Shown here: positions 11,338 to 18,288 of the stretch, one piece after another
How the letters are laid out: each line of letters starts with the position of its first letter
Numbering within the stretch: the stretch's first letter is position 1
Origin: Mermis nigrescens
Lineage: Eukaryota; Nematoda; Enoplea; Mermithida; Mermithidae
Assembly: GCA_036768485.1 (NCBI GenBank)
Contig: JAVLUZ010000617.1
Coordinates: 434,001-498,000 of the forward strand
DNA: 64,000 nucleotides
Direction: 5' to 3'
Position numbers and translations under genes: made by a program
The notes under the pieces: model-generated
Seen by the model: the letters and a program-made list of their open reading frames with translations, nothing else
Databases searched by the model: none
What the model was told of the DNA's origin: nothing

Positions 11338-11661
11338 ATGGAGGAAATTATCGAACTGAAAAAACGTCCTTTCACGGATGAGGAAAAGAAACCTTATGGG
11401 CGGACAATACGACCGCCTATTGAGTTATGCGGGAGGAATCTGGAGCGTCCCATGTACCCTCTCATGATACATTTATGTCATTTTTGTCAAAAAAATTCGT
11501 CTGAAAAAGACGTTTTTGAAACAAATTCAGGAAAATGGTATTTCAACGTTCAAATGTGCCCAAGATGTTGTGAGTATAATAGGGCATCCCAGGAGGCTGG
11601 GAACATGGTGATTAAGAAATATGTTGCTCAACAGGTTGAAGAAGCGAAAAATGGCTTGTAA
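11338..11661 (+). CDS. Small zinc-ribbon-like protein of the Polinton, unknown function
   Basis: A 107-residue frame starting at the first ATG after a TATAAATA box. The middle shows two Cys pairs, CHFC and CPRC, about 28 residues apart, the layout of a zinc ribbon or treble-clef finger. The C-terminus is a charged helix (QQVEEAKNG). I do not recognise it as a standard Polinton gene. It occupies, with the next gene, the place where the polymerase core would normally lie. Given the TBP gene in the same element, a transcription-factor or DNA-binding role is possible, but that is speculation. Confidence 0.7.
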   Translation: MEEIIELKKRPFTDEEKKPYGRTIRPPIELCGRNLERPMYPLMIHLCHFCQKNSSEKDVFETNSGKWYFNVQMCPRCCEYNRASQEAGNMVIKKYVAQQVEEAKNGL

Positions 11662-11664
11662 AGT

Positions 11665-11672
11665 TATAAATA
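11665..11672 (+). promoter_or_regulatory. TATAAATA box for the 11704 gene
   Basis: GTTATAAATATG begins right after the previous stop codon, 39 bases upstream of the ATG at 11704. Confidence 0.65.
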
Positions 11673-11703
11673 TGAGCGATATCTGACAAAAAGTATCTAC
11701 AAA

Positions 11704-12030
11704 ATGAGTTCTCAAGGTGAATTGAGTTTTAATCATTTTGTGACCAAGTTGGCTGATAAAGCCAGTACAAGGTACATCACTTCTCACGATGTACAAAACA
11801 TTGGCTCCTGCTTTTGGAGTTTGCTTTCTGAAGAATACAAAGAAAATCGCAAAAGCCTCGATAATCGGAAAGCATTTTGGAATTTTGCGCTTTATGTGAA
11901 ACGATGCCTAATAAATCGTGAAATCGAGCCTATTTTAGATTTATGGCAAGATTTCGATCAAAATGGCAAAAATACATGGGAAAGCATGTATGAAAATTGC
12001 CTAAACGAGCGAGTTAGTCGTGTATTATAA
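11704..12030 (+). CDS. Hypothetical 108-residue Polinton protein
   Basis: Intact frame with its own TATA box; no recognised domain. The composition suggests an all-helical soluble protein rich in Trp, Asn and charged residues (e.g. KAFWNFALYVKRCL, ILDLWQDFDQNGKNTWE). It has no signal peptide or membrane segment. It lies convergent to the PolB N-terminal gene, separated by about 160 bases with two hairpins. It could be an accessory or anti-host-defence gene; nothing in the sequence decides this. Confidence 0.65.
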   Translation: MSSQGELSFNHFVTKLADKASTRYITSHDVQNIGSCFWSLLSEEYKENRKSLDNRKAFWNFALYVKRCLINREIEPILDLWQDFDQNGKNTWESMYENCLNERVSRVL

Positions 12031-12074
12031 ACGATTTGATTGAATTGAAAAATAAAAAAACCAAAAAAATTAGC

Positions 12075-12127
12075 GCCTCTCAGAGGCATCATGTGTGTGT
12101 GTGTAAAAAAATGGTGGTTGCCCACCA
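12075..12127. terminator. Two hairpins between convergent Polinton genes
   Basis: GCCTC-TCA-GAGGC (12075-12087) and TGGTGG-TTGC-CCACCA (12112-12127), flanking a (GT)n run. They sit where transcripts from 11704 (+) and 12188 (-) should end. A 3'-end role is inferred from position only. Confidence 0.35.
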
Positions 12128-12187
12128 CTAATAACCTGCTAGCGCATTGGCGAAGCAATTTGCTTACAGCATTGATGCCAGCCAAGC

Positions 12188-12961
12188 CTAGGGCTTCTCA
12201 GGCATTTTTGTTATTAGATCATAATGATTATTAGCAGCGTGCAAGTGAATTACTTTCTCAGCCTCAGGCCCTTGAAAGTACAAAATATTGCCATGATAAA
12301 CTTTTATTTGGTAGTCTGGCACCAGACTCTTTTGAATTTTGTCTATAGCTTCAAGTCCATATTTCTCGTCATTAATGCTTAGATCAGCTTTGTGCATCAG
12401 CTCTAATGCAAGTTGCTTTTGCAGAGTGTGCCGTCCTTTGTCACCTTTCCGAACAGATTCCCACTTAGGGCAGTTGTCTAGCTTTGCTATACCTGTTACA
12501 ACAGCTCTGGCTAATGATAAATTATCGTTTGATGTGATTTTAATATATGCCCCACCATTTTTGCAAAAGTCACCTACTTCAAAGTCATAACCGGTACCCA
12601 TTTGGGGTTTTTTGTCCACCAGAACTACTTTGAAAGTCAAGTCTTCACTTAAACAAAAGTCTTTTTGGGACTGAGCCACCTTTTCTATAATACTCAAAAC
12701 CTTGTCAGCATTTATGTATTGACGTTGAGTGAATGGTACTAACACAGGCGTATAGAGGCTTGGCTGTCTAATTTCAATGCCTACCATACTGTCATAAGGA
12801 CAGCCACGCAACATCAGGTTAATAGCTTTTTCAAAAATCTGTTCGAAAATCTCAAAGAGATTAGGGCATTTCTTGAAACGCAACAAAAATGCCTTAGCGG
12901 TTGTCCTAAACCTACGAACAGAAATGTGTGGGAGCTCATGTACTTCAAAGTACTGCTCCAT
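12188..12961 (-). CDS. Stand-alone N-terminal domain of Polinton DNA polymerase B (OTU-like)
   Basis: 257 residues from the ATG at 12961. It resembles the long region that precedes the zinc finger, exonuclease and polymerase domains in Polinton PolB: VRRFRTTAKAFLLRF near the start, TSNDNLSLARAVVTGIA in the middle (about 143-159), and NNHYDLITKMP at the end. The frame stops exactly where the zinc finger would begin, and no exonuclease or polymerase motif exists elsewhere in the element. The DNL-x-L-x-RA ... NHYD pattern looks like an OTU-type cysteine protease; the position I expect to be Cys is Ser149, with Asp146 and His246 kept. That part is inference. The gene has its own TATAAATA box 33 bases upstream and an intact frame, so it seems retained rather than decaying. 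Its loss of the polymerase makes the element dependent on another polymerase. Confidence 0.78.
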   Translation of the reverse strand: MEQYFEVHELPHISVRRFRTTAKAFLLRFKKCPNLFEIFEQIFEKAINLMLRGCPYDSMVGIEIRQPSLYTPVLVPFTQRQYINADKVLSIIEKVAQSQKDFCLSEDLTFKVVLVDKKPQMGTGYDFEVGDFCKNGGAYIKITSNDNLSLARAVVTGIAKLDNCPKWESVRKGDKGRHTLQKQLALELMHKADLSINDEKYGLEAIDKIQKSLVPDYQIKVYHGNILYFQGPEAEKVIHLHAANNHYDLITKMPEKP

Positions 12962-12993
12962 TTTCAAATTAAAACTACATACTTACTAATCGT

Positions 12994-13001
12994 TATTTAT
13001 A
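12994..13001 (-). promoter_or_regulatory. TATAAATA box for the PolB N-domain gene
   Basis: Minus-strand CTATAAATAA, 33-40 bases upstream of the ATG at 12961. Confidence 0.68.
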
Positions 13002-13033
13002 GACAGAATGATGTTAATAAATAGATGGACTGT

Positions 13034-13041
13034 TATAAAAT
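13034..13041 (+). promoter_or_regulatory. Weak TATAAAAT sequence before the integrase
   Basis: TATAAAAT only 10 bases before the ATG at 13051; too close for the spacing of the other boxes, so the integrase may use another start or a different control. Confidence 0.3.
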
Positions 13042-13050
13042 GTTTAAAAA

Positions 13051-14109
13051 ATGGAAAAAGTGTTAAAGCACATATATTACGACCCTAAAACGGGATATAG
13101 TAGCGTGGAACAGCTATATGAGAGGGCTAAAAAAGTAAAGCCAAAAATAGACCGGTCCTACGTGAAACAATGGTTGGAAAAGCAGCCCACCTACACGTTA
13201 CACAAACCCGCCCTCAAGAGATATTCTCGAAATAAAGTGTTAGTAAGTAGCATTGATGAGCAATGGCAATGTGATATTGTAGATCTGCAGTCCTTAAGCA
13301 AGTTTAACGATAATTTTAAGTATCTCTTGAATTGCATAGACATATTTTCAAAATACGCATGGTCCATCCCTTTGAAATCTAAAAGTTCAAAAGATGTTCT
13401 GACCGCTTTTCAAAGCATTTTGCATTCATCAAATCGAAAACCGTACAAGCTGCAAACAGACGCAGGGACCGAATTTACAAACAAAGAATTTCAAAAATTT
13501 CTTAAATCTGAATCTATCAATTTTTTCACGACTAAAAGCGAAATGAAGGCTAGCGTAGTTGAACGTTTTAATCGCACGCTTAAAGAACGTATGTGGCGGT
13601 ACTTCACCAAGAGCAATTCATATAAATTTATTGACGTATTACCCGACTTGATGAAAAACTATAATCACTCCAAGCATCGTACGATAGGTACCTCGCCAGC
13701 TAATGTTACAGTTAAAAATGAGACGGAAATTTTAAATAAAGCATTTAGGATTGATAAACAGAACGTTGTTTTTAAATTTAATATTGGTGATAAAGTCCGA
13801 CTGAGTAAAGTTAAGCGCGCTTTTGAGAAAGGATTTTGGCCCAACTGGACAGAGGAGTTTTTCATAATTAAGGAGAGGTTTGCTCGCACACCGCCCGTTT
13901 ACGTTTTAGAAGACCAAATGGGCGAAAAAGTTGAGGGTATTTTTTACGAACCTGAACTGCAAAAAATTGATATATCCTCGGATGACTTGTTTATTGTTGA
14001 AAAGATTTTGAAAACGCGTAAGAAAGGCAATAAAACTGATTATTTAGTGCGCTGGCGAGGGTACCCAGAAAAGTTTGATTCCTGGGTCTCAAACCTGATA
14101 AAGTTGTAA
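13051..14109 (+). CDS. Polinton integrase (retroviral-type, with chromodomain)
   Basis: 352 residues. It inserts the linear element into host DNA by DDE chemistry. An N-terminal helical region (about 1-60) contains RSYVKQWL. The rve core shows Asp75 (QCDIVD), Asp137 (QTDAGTEF) and Glu171 (VVERFNRT), so all three metal-binding residues are present. An SH3-like barrel follows (about 255-305, FNIGDKVRLSK). A C-terminal chromodomain (about 313-350, VEKILKTRKKGNKTDYLVRW then RGYPEKFDSW) keeps its aromatic residues and may steer integration to methylated histone. The length is typical of Polinton integrases. It is divergent from the PolB N-domain gene and convergent with the TBP gene, with a tandem-repeat spacer between. 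Confidence 0.95.
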   Translation: MEKVLKHIYYDPKTGYSSVEQLYERAKKVKPKIDRSYVKQWLEKQPTYTLHKPALKRYSRNKVLVSSIDEQWQCDIVDLQSLSKFNDNFKYLLNCIDIFSKYAWSIPLKSKSSKDVLTAFQSILHSSNRKPYKLQTDAGTEFTNKEFQKFLKSESINFFTTKSEMKASVVERFNRTLKERMWRYFTKSNSYKFIDVLPDLMKNYNHSKHRTIGTSPANVTVKNETEILNKAFRIDKQNVVFKFNIGDKVRLSKVKRAFEKGFWPNWTEEFFIIKERFARTPPVYVLEDQMGEKVEGIFYEPELQKIDISSDDLFIVEKILKTRKKGNKTDYLVRWRGYPEKFDSWVSNLIKL

Positions 14110-14138
14110 ACGTCTAAAGGCCAGATTTTTACACTTTG

Positions 14139-14427
14139 CAATATTTTTTGTAAAGTTTGGGATATTTTTTGTAAAGTTTGGAAATTTTTTTGTAAAATTT
14201 GGAATATTTTTTGTAAAGTTTGGAATTTTTTTTGTAAAATTTGGAATATTTTTTGTAAAGTTTGGAATTAATTTTACGTGCTTAAGCATAGTACTTTTGC
14301 AAAGTTTGGAATATTTTTTGTAAAATTTGGAATATTTTTTGTAAAGTTTGGAATATTTTTTGTAAAGTTTGGAATATTTTTTGTAAAGTTTGGAAATTGT
14401 TTTGTAGTTTTGTAAAATTTGGAATAT
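14139..14427. repeat. 21-bp tandem repeat between convergent integrase and TBP genes
   Basis: About a dozen units of GGAATATTTTTTGTAAAG preceded by TTT, interrupted once by a unique 30-bp spacer near 14270-14300. The T-runs recur with a two-turn period, so the DNA may be bent. Units differ mainly by A/G at one base. Confidence 0.9.
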
Positions 14428-14945
14428 TACGTATCTAAGTTGCATTTCTCAAGCATTGTTGAAACTATTTTATATGCTATATGCAACTCATGCTTGTGTT
14501 TTGCACCTGTGAGAATCATTTTCCCACTTGTAAAGAGTAAAAAGGTCACTGTTCTAAATTTGTATACTAATCCGGGAAATAATTCTACTTCATACATGCA
14601 TTTCCTTTTCACCAGCTCATAAAACTTACAAAGATCAATGCGATATCCCAAGTTAGCTGAGCCAACAAACAGCACTGGCTTTATTTTCAACATGGAATTC
14701 TCCATCTTCAGTATATAAATGAATGTCTTTATCGTATTTTCGCCTTCTTGCGTAGTTTTAGCTCCAACACATACAATTTTACCCGACTTGAAAATCAGCA
14801 ATGTTGCCTGAGGTAATCGAAATATGATGCCTGGAAATTTCGAGCGATTGTATTGCGCAGTATTTGGCAATTTAGGGTAGATATCATCTAGATTCAGCGT
14901 ATTTGGTAGTGCTGTAGTCAGCACAATGTTCTGTATAGTTACCAT
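14427..14945 (-). CDS. TATA-binding-protein (TBP) homologue encoded by the Polinton
   Basis: 172 residues forming two TBP core repeats and almost nothing else. Repeat 1 (about 4-80) reads IQNIVLTTAL ... FPGIIF ... LLIFKSGKIVCVGAK. Repeat 2 (about 90-167) reads VGSANL ... YEVELFPGLVYKF ... FLLFTSGKMILTGAK. These are the signature strands of the saddle that binds TATA DNA in the minor groove. The four DNA-kinking Phe positions are present as Phe37, Phe52, Phe123 and Phe138. In both repeats the Phe-to-Phe spacing is 15 instead of the usual 17, so both stirrup loops are shortened by two residues, which may change TFIIA/TFIIB contacts. The variable N-terminal tail of cellular TBPs is absent. No intron is seen, and the frame is intact. 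Its own TATA box faces that of the ATPase. TBP homologues are known in giant DNA viruses; I know of none in a described Polinton. Confidence 0.88.
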   Translation of the reverse strand: MVTIQNIVLTTALPNTLNLDDIYPKLPNTAQYNRSKFPGIIFRLPQATLLIFKSGKIVCVGAKTTQEGENTIKTFIYILKMENSMLKIKPVLFVGSANLGYRIDLCKFYELVKRKCMYEVELFPGLVYKFRTVTFLLFTSGKMILTGAKHKHELHIAYKIVSTMLEKCNLDT

Positions 14946-14949
14946 TTTC

Positions 14950-14957
14950 TATAAATA
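14950..14957 (+). promoter_or_regulatory. TATAAATA box for the packaging ATPase
   Basis: CTATAAATACT 41 bases upstream of the ATG at 14991; it begins 5 bases past the TBP start codon on the opposite strand. Confidence 0.72.
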
Positions 14958-14973
14958 CTTCATGATAAACTTA

Positions 14974-14981
14974 TATTTATA
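14974..14981 (-). promoter_or_regulatory. TATAAATA box for the TBP gene
   Basis: Minus-strand TATAAATATAAG, 29-36 bases upstream of the TBP ATG (14945). Its position raises the possibility that TBP controls its own gene. Confidence 0.7.
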
Positions 14982-14990
14982 CCTATAACC

Positions 14991-15641
14991 ATGATGTTCC
15001 AACATCCTTTCACCTGCCTTGTTTCAGGACCAACTAAGTCTGGCAAAACAACATTTGTCACGCGATTAATTGAAAAAAGAGCACACTTGATTGATATTAA
15101 AATCAAAAAGATTTGGTGGTGCTTTGCAGAAAATCAGCCTCTTTATAAAAAATTAAATGATGTTTTATTTATAGAAGGGCTTCCTGATTTTAATTACTTG
15201 AAACAATTCAGTCATGTGCCACAACTTTTGATTCTCGATGATCTTATGCAACAGAGCAAGGGTAATGCCCAGATTGTTCAACTTTTTACGAGGAGTTGTC
15301 ATCATTGGAACATTAGCATTATACACATTGTTCAAAACGTTTTCTTTGATGGTCTAAGAACTTCACGCATCAACTCTGATTATATAGTTTTATTCAAACA
15401 CCCTGCTGATCAGCTACAGGCACAAATGCTGTCTAGGCAGCTCTATCCTGCCAACGCTAAATATTTTCTAGAAGCCTATTCAGATGCTACTTCTCAGCCA
15501 CATGGTTACCTTTTAATTGATCTAACTCAAAATACTAGAGATGAGCTCAGGCTTAAAACAAATATTTTTAGCCCTCATCCAACTGTTTATGTGCAAAAAT
15601 CTATAAATACTAGTAGAGACATTGCAACAAAAAATGGGTAA
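14991..15641 (+). CDS. Genome-packaging ATPase (A32/FtsK-HerA type)
   Basis: 216 residues (a second ATG follows at once). The N-terminus MMFQHPFTCLVSGPTKSGKT carries the Walker A motif (residues 13-20), and LLILDDL at 79-85 is Walker B. This is the size and architecture of Polinton and virophage packaging ATPases, which pump the genome into the capsid. The frame overlaps the next gene by 8 bases, and that gene's TATA box lies within its 3' end. It heads the run of virion genes on the plus strand. Confidence 0.92.
   Translation: MMFQHPFTCLVSGPTKSGKTTFVTRLIEKRAHLIDIKIKKIWWCFAENQPLYKKLNDVLFIEGLPDFNYLKQFSHVPQLLILDDLMQQSKGNAQIVQLFTRSCHHWNISIIHIVQNVFFDGLRTSRINSDYIVLFKHPADQLQAQMLSRQLYPANAKYFLEAYSDATSQPHGYLLIDLTQNTRDELRLKTNIFSPHPTVYVQKSINTSRDIATKNG
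15602..15609 (+). promoter_or_regulatory. TATAAATA box inside the ATPase 3' end
   Basis: CTATAAATACTAG 32 bases upstream of the ATG at 15634. Confidence 0.68.
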
Positions 15642-15984
15642 AGAACGATTAACACGCAATATTGGTTGTTTACATCTCCTAAGTCAAGCAAAAAAACCTC
15701 AAAGAACCGCTATTATAAATACTGCCAGCAAAGATCAAATCCTTTGTCTCTGTGACTGTGCAAACAACTTTCTGAATGGTAATATTCCTTTTGCTGAGAA
15801 GGATATAAATAAACTTCGAAGATATCAGAATCAAATAAGATACCTGGCAAAGAATAGGCAGGCAACTACAAAACAAAAGAAAGATATTATAATACAGGAA
15901 GGTGGTTTCCTTCCTCTTTTACTTACTCCTATACTTACAATAGCTGGTAGTTTGTTAGCTGATGCAATAGTTGGTAGAAAATGA
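15634..15984 (+). CDS. Small Polinton/adintovirus conserved protein with hydrophobic C-terminus (core/pX-like)
   Basis: 116 residues from ATG 15634. A basic N-terminal half contains a CLCDCANNFLNGNIPF block, followed by a Lys/Arg-rich middle and a glycine-led hydrophobic tail (GGFLPLLLTPILTIAGSLLA). This layout recurs next to the packaging ATPase in animal Polintons and adintoviruses, where it is compared with adenovirus core or membrane-active peptides. Likely a minor virion component able to bind DNA or membrane; the exact role is unknown. Its stop overlaps the next start in the pattern ATGA. Confidence 0.75.
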   Translation: MGKERLTRNIGCLHLLSQAKKPQRTAIINTASKDQILCLCDCANNFLNGNIPFAEKDINKLRRYQNQIRYLAKNRQATTKQKKDIIIQEGGFLPLLLTPILTIAGSLLADAIVGRK

Positions 15985-16547
15985 AACATACTGAAAAGAT
16001 GATTCTTATACCTGCTGAAATCAGTGAGCGGACTAAACCTATTGATGTTGTGCTAGATTCCTTGGATAATAAAATGCAAAAAGTTTTGCATAGCAAAAGT
16101 GTAGCTCCTGAAATAAAACTCATGAAATACAATCAGGCGCTTAACAGATTTAAACGACTATATGAACAAAAGCAGCAGCCATATAGAGCTAGTATAGTTA
16201 AAGATGCAAAAAATGCTTTGAGTGATGAAGATGTGCTCGTTGGTATGCCAAAAAATCAGATTCCAAAGGCCAAACTCCTTCTTCACTACATTCGTACAAA
16301 TCCATTTATTGAAATTGAGCCTGATGGCGAGCTTGTGATAGATGGCAATAAAATTGAAGGCTCAAACATTACAGATTTAGTTAATGATCTTGCACGTGAG
16401 CGTAAGAAAATAAGTAGGCATCCTGGCACAAAAGAATTGCTGAAAGTGTTTAATCGCACAAATGTTCCACTGGAAAGTATAGCAAATAGACAAGGTAAGG
16501 AGATTTTTGCTGCAGGTAGTGAATTCGACTGGGATGAAAGTCTATAA
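15981..16547 (+). CDS. Conserved hypothetical Polinton protein, 188 residues
   Basis: Start codon overlaps the previous stop (ATGA), and there is no close TATAAATA box: the nearest, at 15804, is about 177 bases upstream and inside the previous gene. It may be translated from the upstream transcript by reinitiation. The protein is charged and helical (KQPYRASIVKDAKNALSD, PKAKLLLHYIRTNP) and ends in an acidic FDWDESL. Similar proteins lie at this position in other Polintons; function unknown, possibly assembly or a scaffold. Confidence 0.72.
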   Translation: MKHTEKMILIPAEISERTKPIDVVLDSLDNKMQKVLHSKSVAPEIKLMKYNQALNRFKRLYEQKQQPYRASIVKDAKNALSDEDVLVGMPKNQIPKAKLLLHYIRTNPFIEIEPDGELVIDGNKIEGSNITDLVNDLARERKKISRHPGTKELLKVFNRTNVPLESIANRQGKEIFAAGSEFDWDESL

Positions 16548-16550
16548 ATA
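16543..16550 (+). promoter_or_regulatory. TATAAATA box for the 16588 gene
   Basis: CTATAAATACTT overlaps the end of the previous frame, 45 bases upstream of the ATG at 16588. Confidence 0.68.
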
Positions 16551-16587
16551 CTTATCATATTTAATTCCTTCAAACAAAATTACAAAA

Positions 16588-17031
16588 ATGCACGTTCAAT
16601 TCAATCCTAACGATTACAACATTTGGTTGGACTATTACACAGGGCAGGCTGCCCAAACAGGCTATGGGTTGGAAGGGTATAAAGGCATCCCATACCAGCG
16701 GGGCGTGGGTCTTGGCAGCTTTTTTCGTTCGCTTTTCAGAATGGCAGTCCCAGTTTTGCAGTCAATTGGTAAGCAAGTTGGAAAACATGCTCTAGTTGCA
16801 GGTTCAAACATAGCGTCTGACTTGGCCCAAGGAAAACCGCTTTTTGAGTCAACTAAAGAACACTCAAAGCGAGAAGCTGCACAACTTTTTGATGAAGCCT
16901 CTCATGCCCTTCAGCAGCAGCAAGGAGAGGGTCTTGGTAGTCGCCCAAAGTCTATAAATACTAGCATGATTGATGCTTTTTCGAAACAAAAAAATGGCTC
17001 TCGTAAACGGAAAATCTATTCCCAGTACTAA
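16588..17031 (+). CDS. Polinton minor virion protein (adenovirus pVI/pX-like)
   Basis: 147 residues from the ATG at 16588; earlier in-frame codons precede the TATA box and were not used. The middle reads RGVGLGSFFRSLFRMAVPVL followed by GKQVGKHALVAGSNIASDL, an amphipathic membrane-active segment found in adenovirus-like minor proteins and in animal Polintons just before the major capsid gene. The C-terminus is basic. The 3' end overlaps the capsid gene by 38 bases in another frame. Probably packaged and helps membrane escape; that role is taken from relatives. Confidence 0.75.
   Translation: MHVQFNPNDYNIWLDYYTGQAAQTGYGLEGYKGIPYQRGVGLGSFFRSLFRMAVPVLQSIGKQVGKHALVAGSNIASDLAQGKPLFESTKEHSKREAAQLFDEASHALQQQQGEGLGSRPKSINTSMIDAFSKQKNGSRKRKIYSQY
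16953..16960 (+). promoter_or_regulatory. TATAAATA box for the major capsid gene
   Basis: CTATAAATACTAG 41 bases upstream of the capsid ATG at 16994, inside the previous coding frame. Confidence 0.72.
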
Positions 17032-18286
17032 AACTGAATTGGACCTTTTCACGGTCCCTCCTACTCAAGTAGTGATAAAACGCGGTTTTTGGCATGAAAT
17101 TCAACCAACAAATCCTATTACCAATGAGGGGCCCTATGAATTTAGAGTACCTCCTGATCCACATTATATTCAGCTCAATAAAAACTACATTTATATGCTA
17201 CTGAGAATCAAAAAACCAGTTGTTGCTGCTGGAGCAGCAGTGCCTGACTATGCGCCTATCAATCTTATTGGTAAGACTTTCTTCAAGCAAGTAAAATGCT
17301 TTTTAGGAGGCAAATTAGTTTTTGACAGCTCTGATAAATATGCATATAGATCATATTTCGAAACTGAATTGAATTATGGGTACGATGCCAAACATTCACA
17401 CTTGCAATCTGCGCTGTACTTTCATGAAGGTGGAGGCGATGTTGACACAAAAGAGAATGAAGCTTTCAAGAAACGTTCAAAAATGTTCAAAGATGAAAAT
17501 GTTGTGGAAGTCGCGGCCCCACTGCACATTGACATGTTCTTGCAAGACAGATATTTAGTTAATTTTACCGATTTCCGCCTAGAATTACACAGAAATAATA
17601 ATGCATTTGTTTTGCAGTGCTTTGAGGATGTCAGCCTTGACTTAAAAGTCTCCCAAATGAAATTATTTATTCGAAAAGTTGAGGTTTTGGACACTGTGAA
17701 TTTAGCCCTTGAGCAAACAATGCTTTCATATACAGCAAAATATCCCATAAGGCGTGTAGCTTTGACTAATTTGCACATTTCAAATCCTGCGAGAGAAACG
17801 CCCAATTATACATTGTTCACTGGTCAGCTGCCTAGGCGTATAGTGTTTGCCTGTGTTGAAGGCAGTGCTTATCGAGGCAACTTGGCAAAATCGCCATTCA
17901 ACTTCAAACCGTTCAGCATAAATGATGTAAAAGTAACGTGTGGAGGTATAACATATCCTGCTTACCCACTCAGCATTTCATTTAAACATGACAGGTACTT
18001 GCAAGCTTATACTCAGATGTTTGATGCATTAGATATTGGGCACGAAGGTAATTTTATTAGCAGAGAAGATTTTAAAACAAGTCACTGCTTCTTTGTGTTC
18101 GATTTGACCCCTGATGCAGATGATGGAGGACACTGGGACCTAGTTCGTGAAGGAACAACGAGCATCGCTGTTAGGTTTTCTGAAAATTTGCCAGATTCTG
18201 GCATTGAAATCATTATATATGCTGAATTTGATAACTTAATAATGATTGATAAAAATCGAAACACGTTTCATGACTATGATGCATAA
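16994..18286 (+). CDS. Major capsid protein (double jelly-roll, hexon-like)
   Basis: 430 residues from ATG 16994, in a context (AAAAAATGG) like that of neighbouring starts. Conserved blocks include TELDLFTVPPTQ near the start, a YIQLNKNYIYMLLRI strand, FFKQVKCFLGGKLV and YAYRSYFETELNYG. These define the animal Polinton/adintovirus capsid family often listed in genomes as an F54H12.2-like protein. It forms the icosahedral shell with the minor capsid protein encoded two genes on. The frame is intact, and the protease gene starts 3 bases after its stop. The double jelly-roll assignment is family knowledge. Confidence 0.88.
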   Translation: MALVNGKSIPSTKTELDLFTVPPTQVVIKRGFWHEIQPTNPITNEGPYEFRVPPDPHYIQLNKNYIYMLLRIKKPVVAAGAAVPDYAPINLIGKTFFKQVKCFLGGKLVFDSSDKYAYRSYFETELNYGYDAKHSHLQSALYFHEGGGDVDTKENEAFKKRSKMFKDENVVEVAAPLHIDMFLQDRYLVNFTDFRLELHRNNNAFVLQCFEDVSLDLKVSQMKLFIRKVEVLDTVNLALEQTMLSYTAKYPIRRVALTNLHISNPARETPNYTLFTGQLPRRIVFACVEGSAYRGNLAKSPFNFKPFSINDVKVTCGGITYPAYPLSISFKHDRYLQAYTQMFDALDIGHEGNFISREDFKTSHCFFVFDLTPDADDGGHWDLVREGTTSIAVRFSENLPDSGIEIIIYAEFDNLIMIDKNRNTFHDYDA

Positions 18287-18288
18287 AC

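Noticed and set aside
14139..14427. Regular repeats that could suggest a CRISPR-like array
   Set aside because: Units are head to tail without unique spacers, in a eukaryotic transposon.
14089..14445. A 118-codon minus-strand frame with a seven-residue repeat
   Set aside because: It is the translation of the 21-bp tandem array between two convergent genes and has no promoter box of its own.
15804..15811. A tenth TATAAATA box
   Set aside because: It is about 177 bases from the next start codon, far outside the 32-45 range, and inside coding sequence.
16966..16994. An earlier start (16966) for the major capsid protein
   Set aside because: That ATG is in the frame of the preceding gene; 16994 is in frame, follows an AAAAAA leader and has the TATA box at the usual distance.
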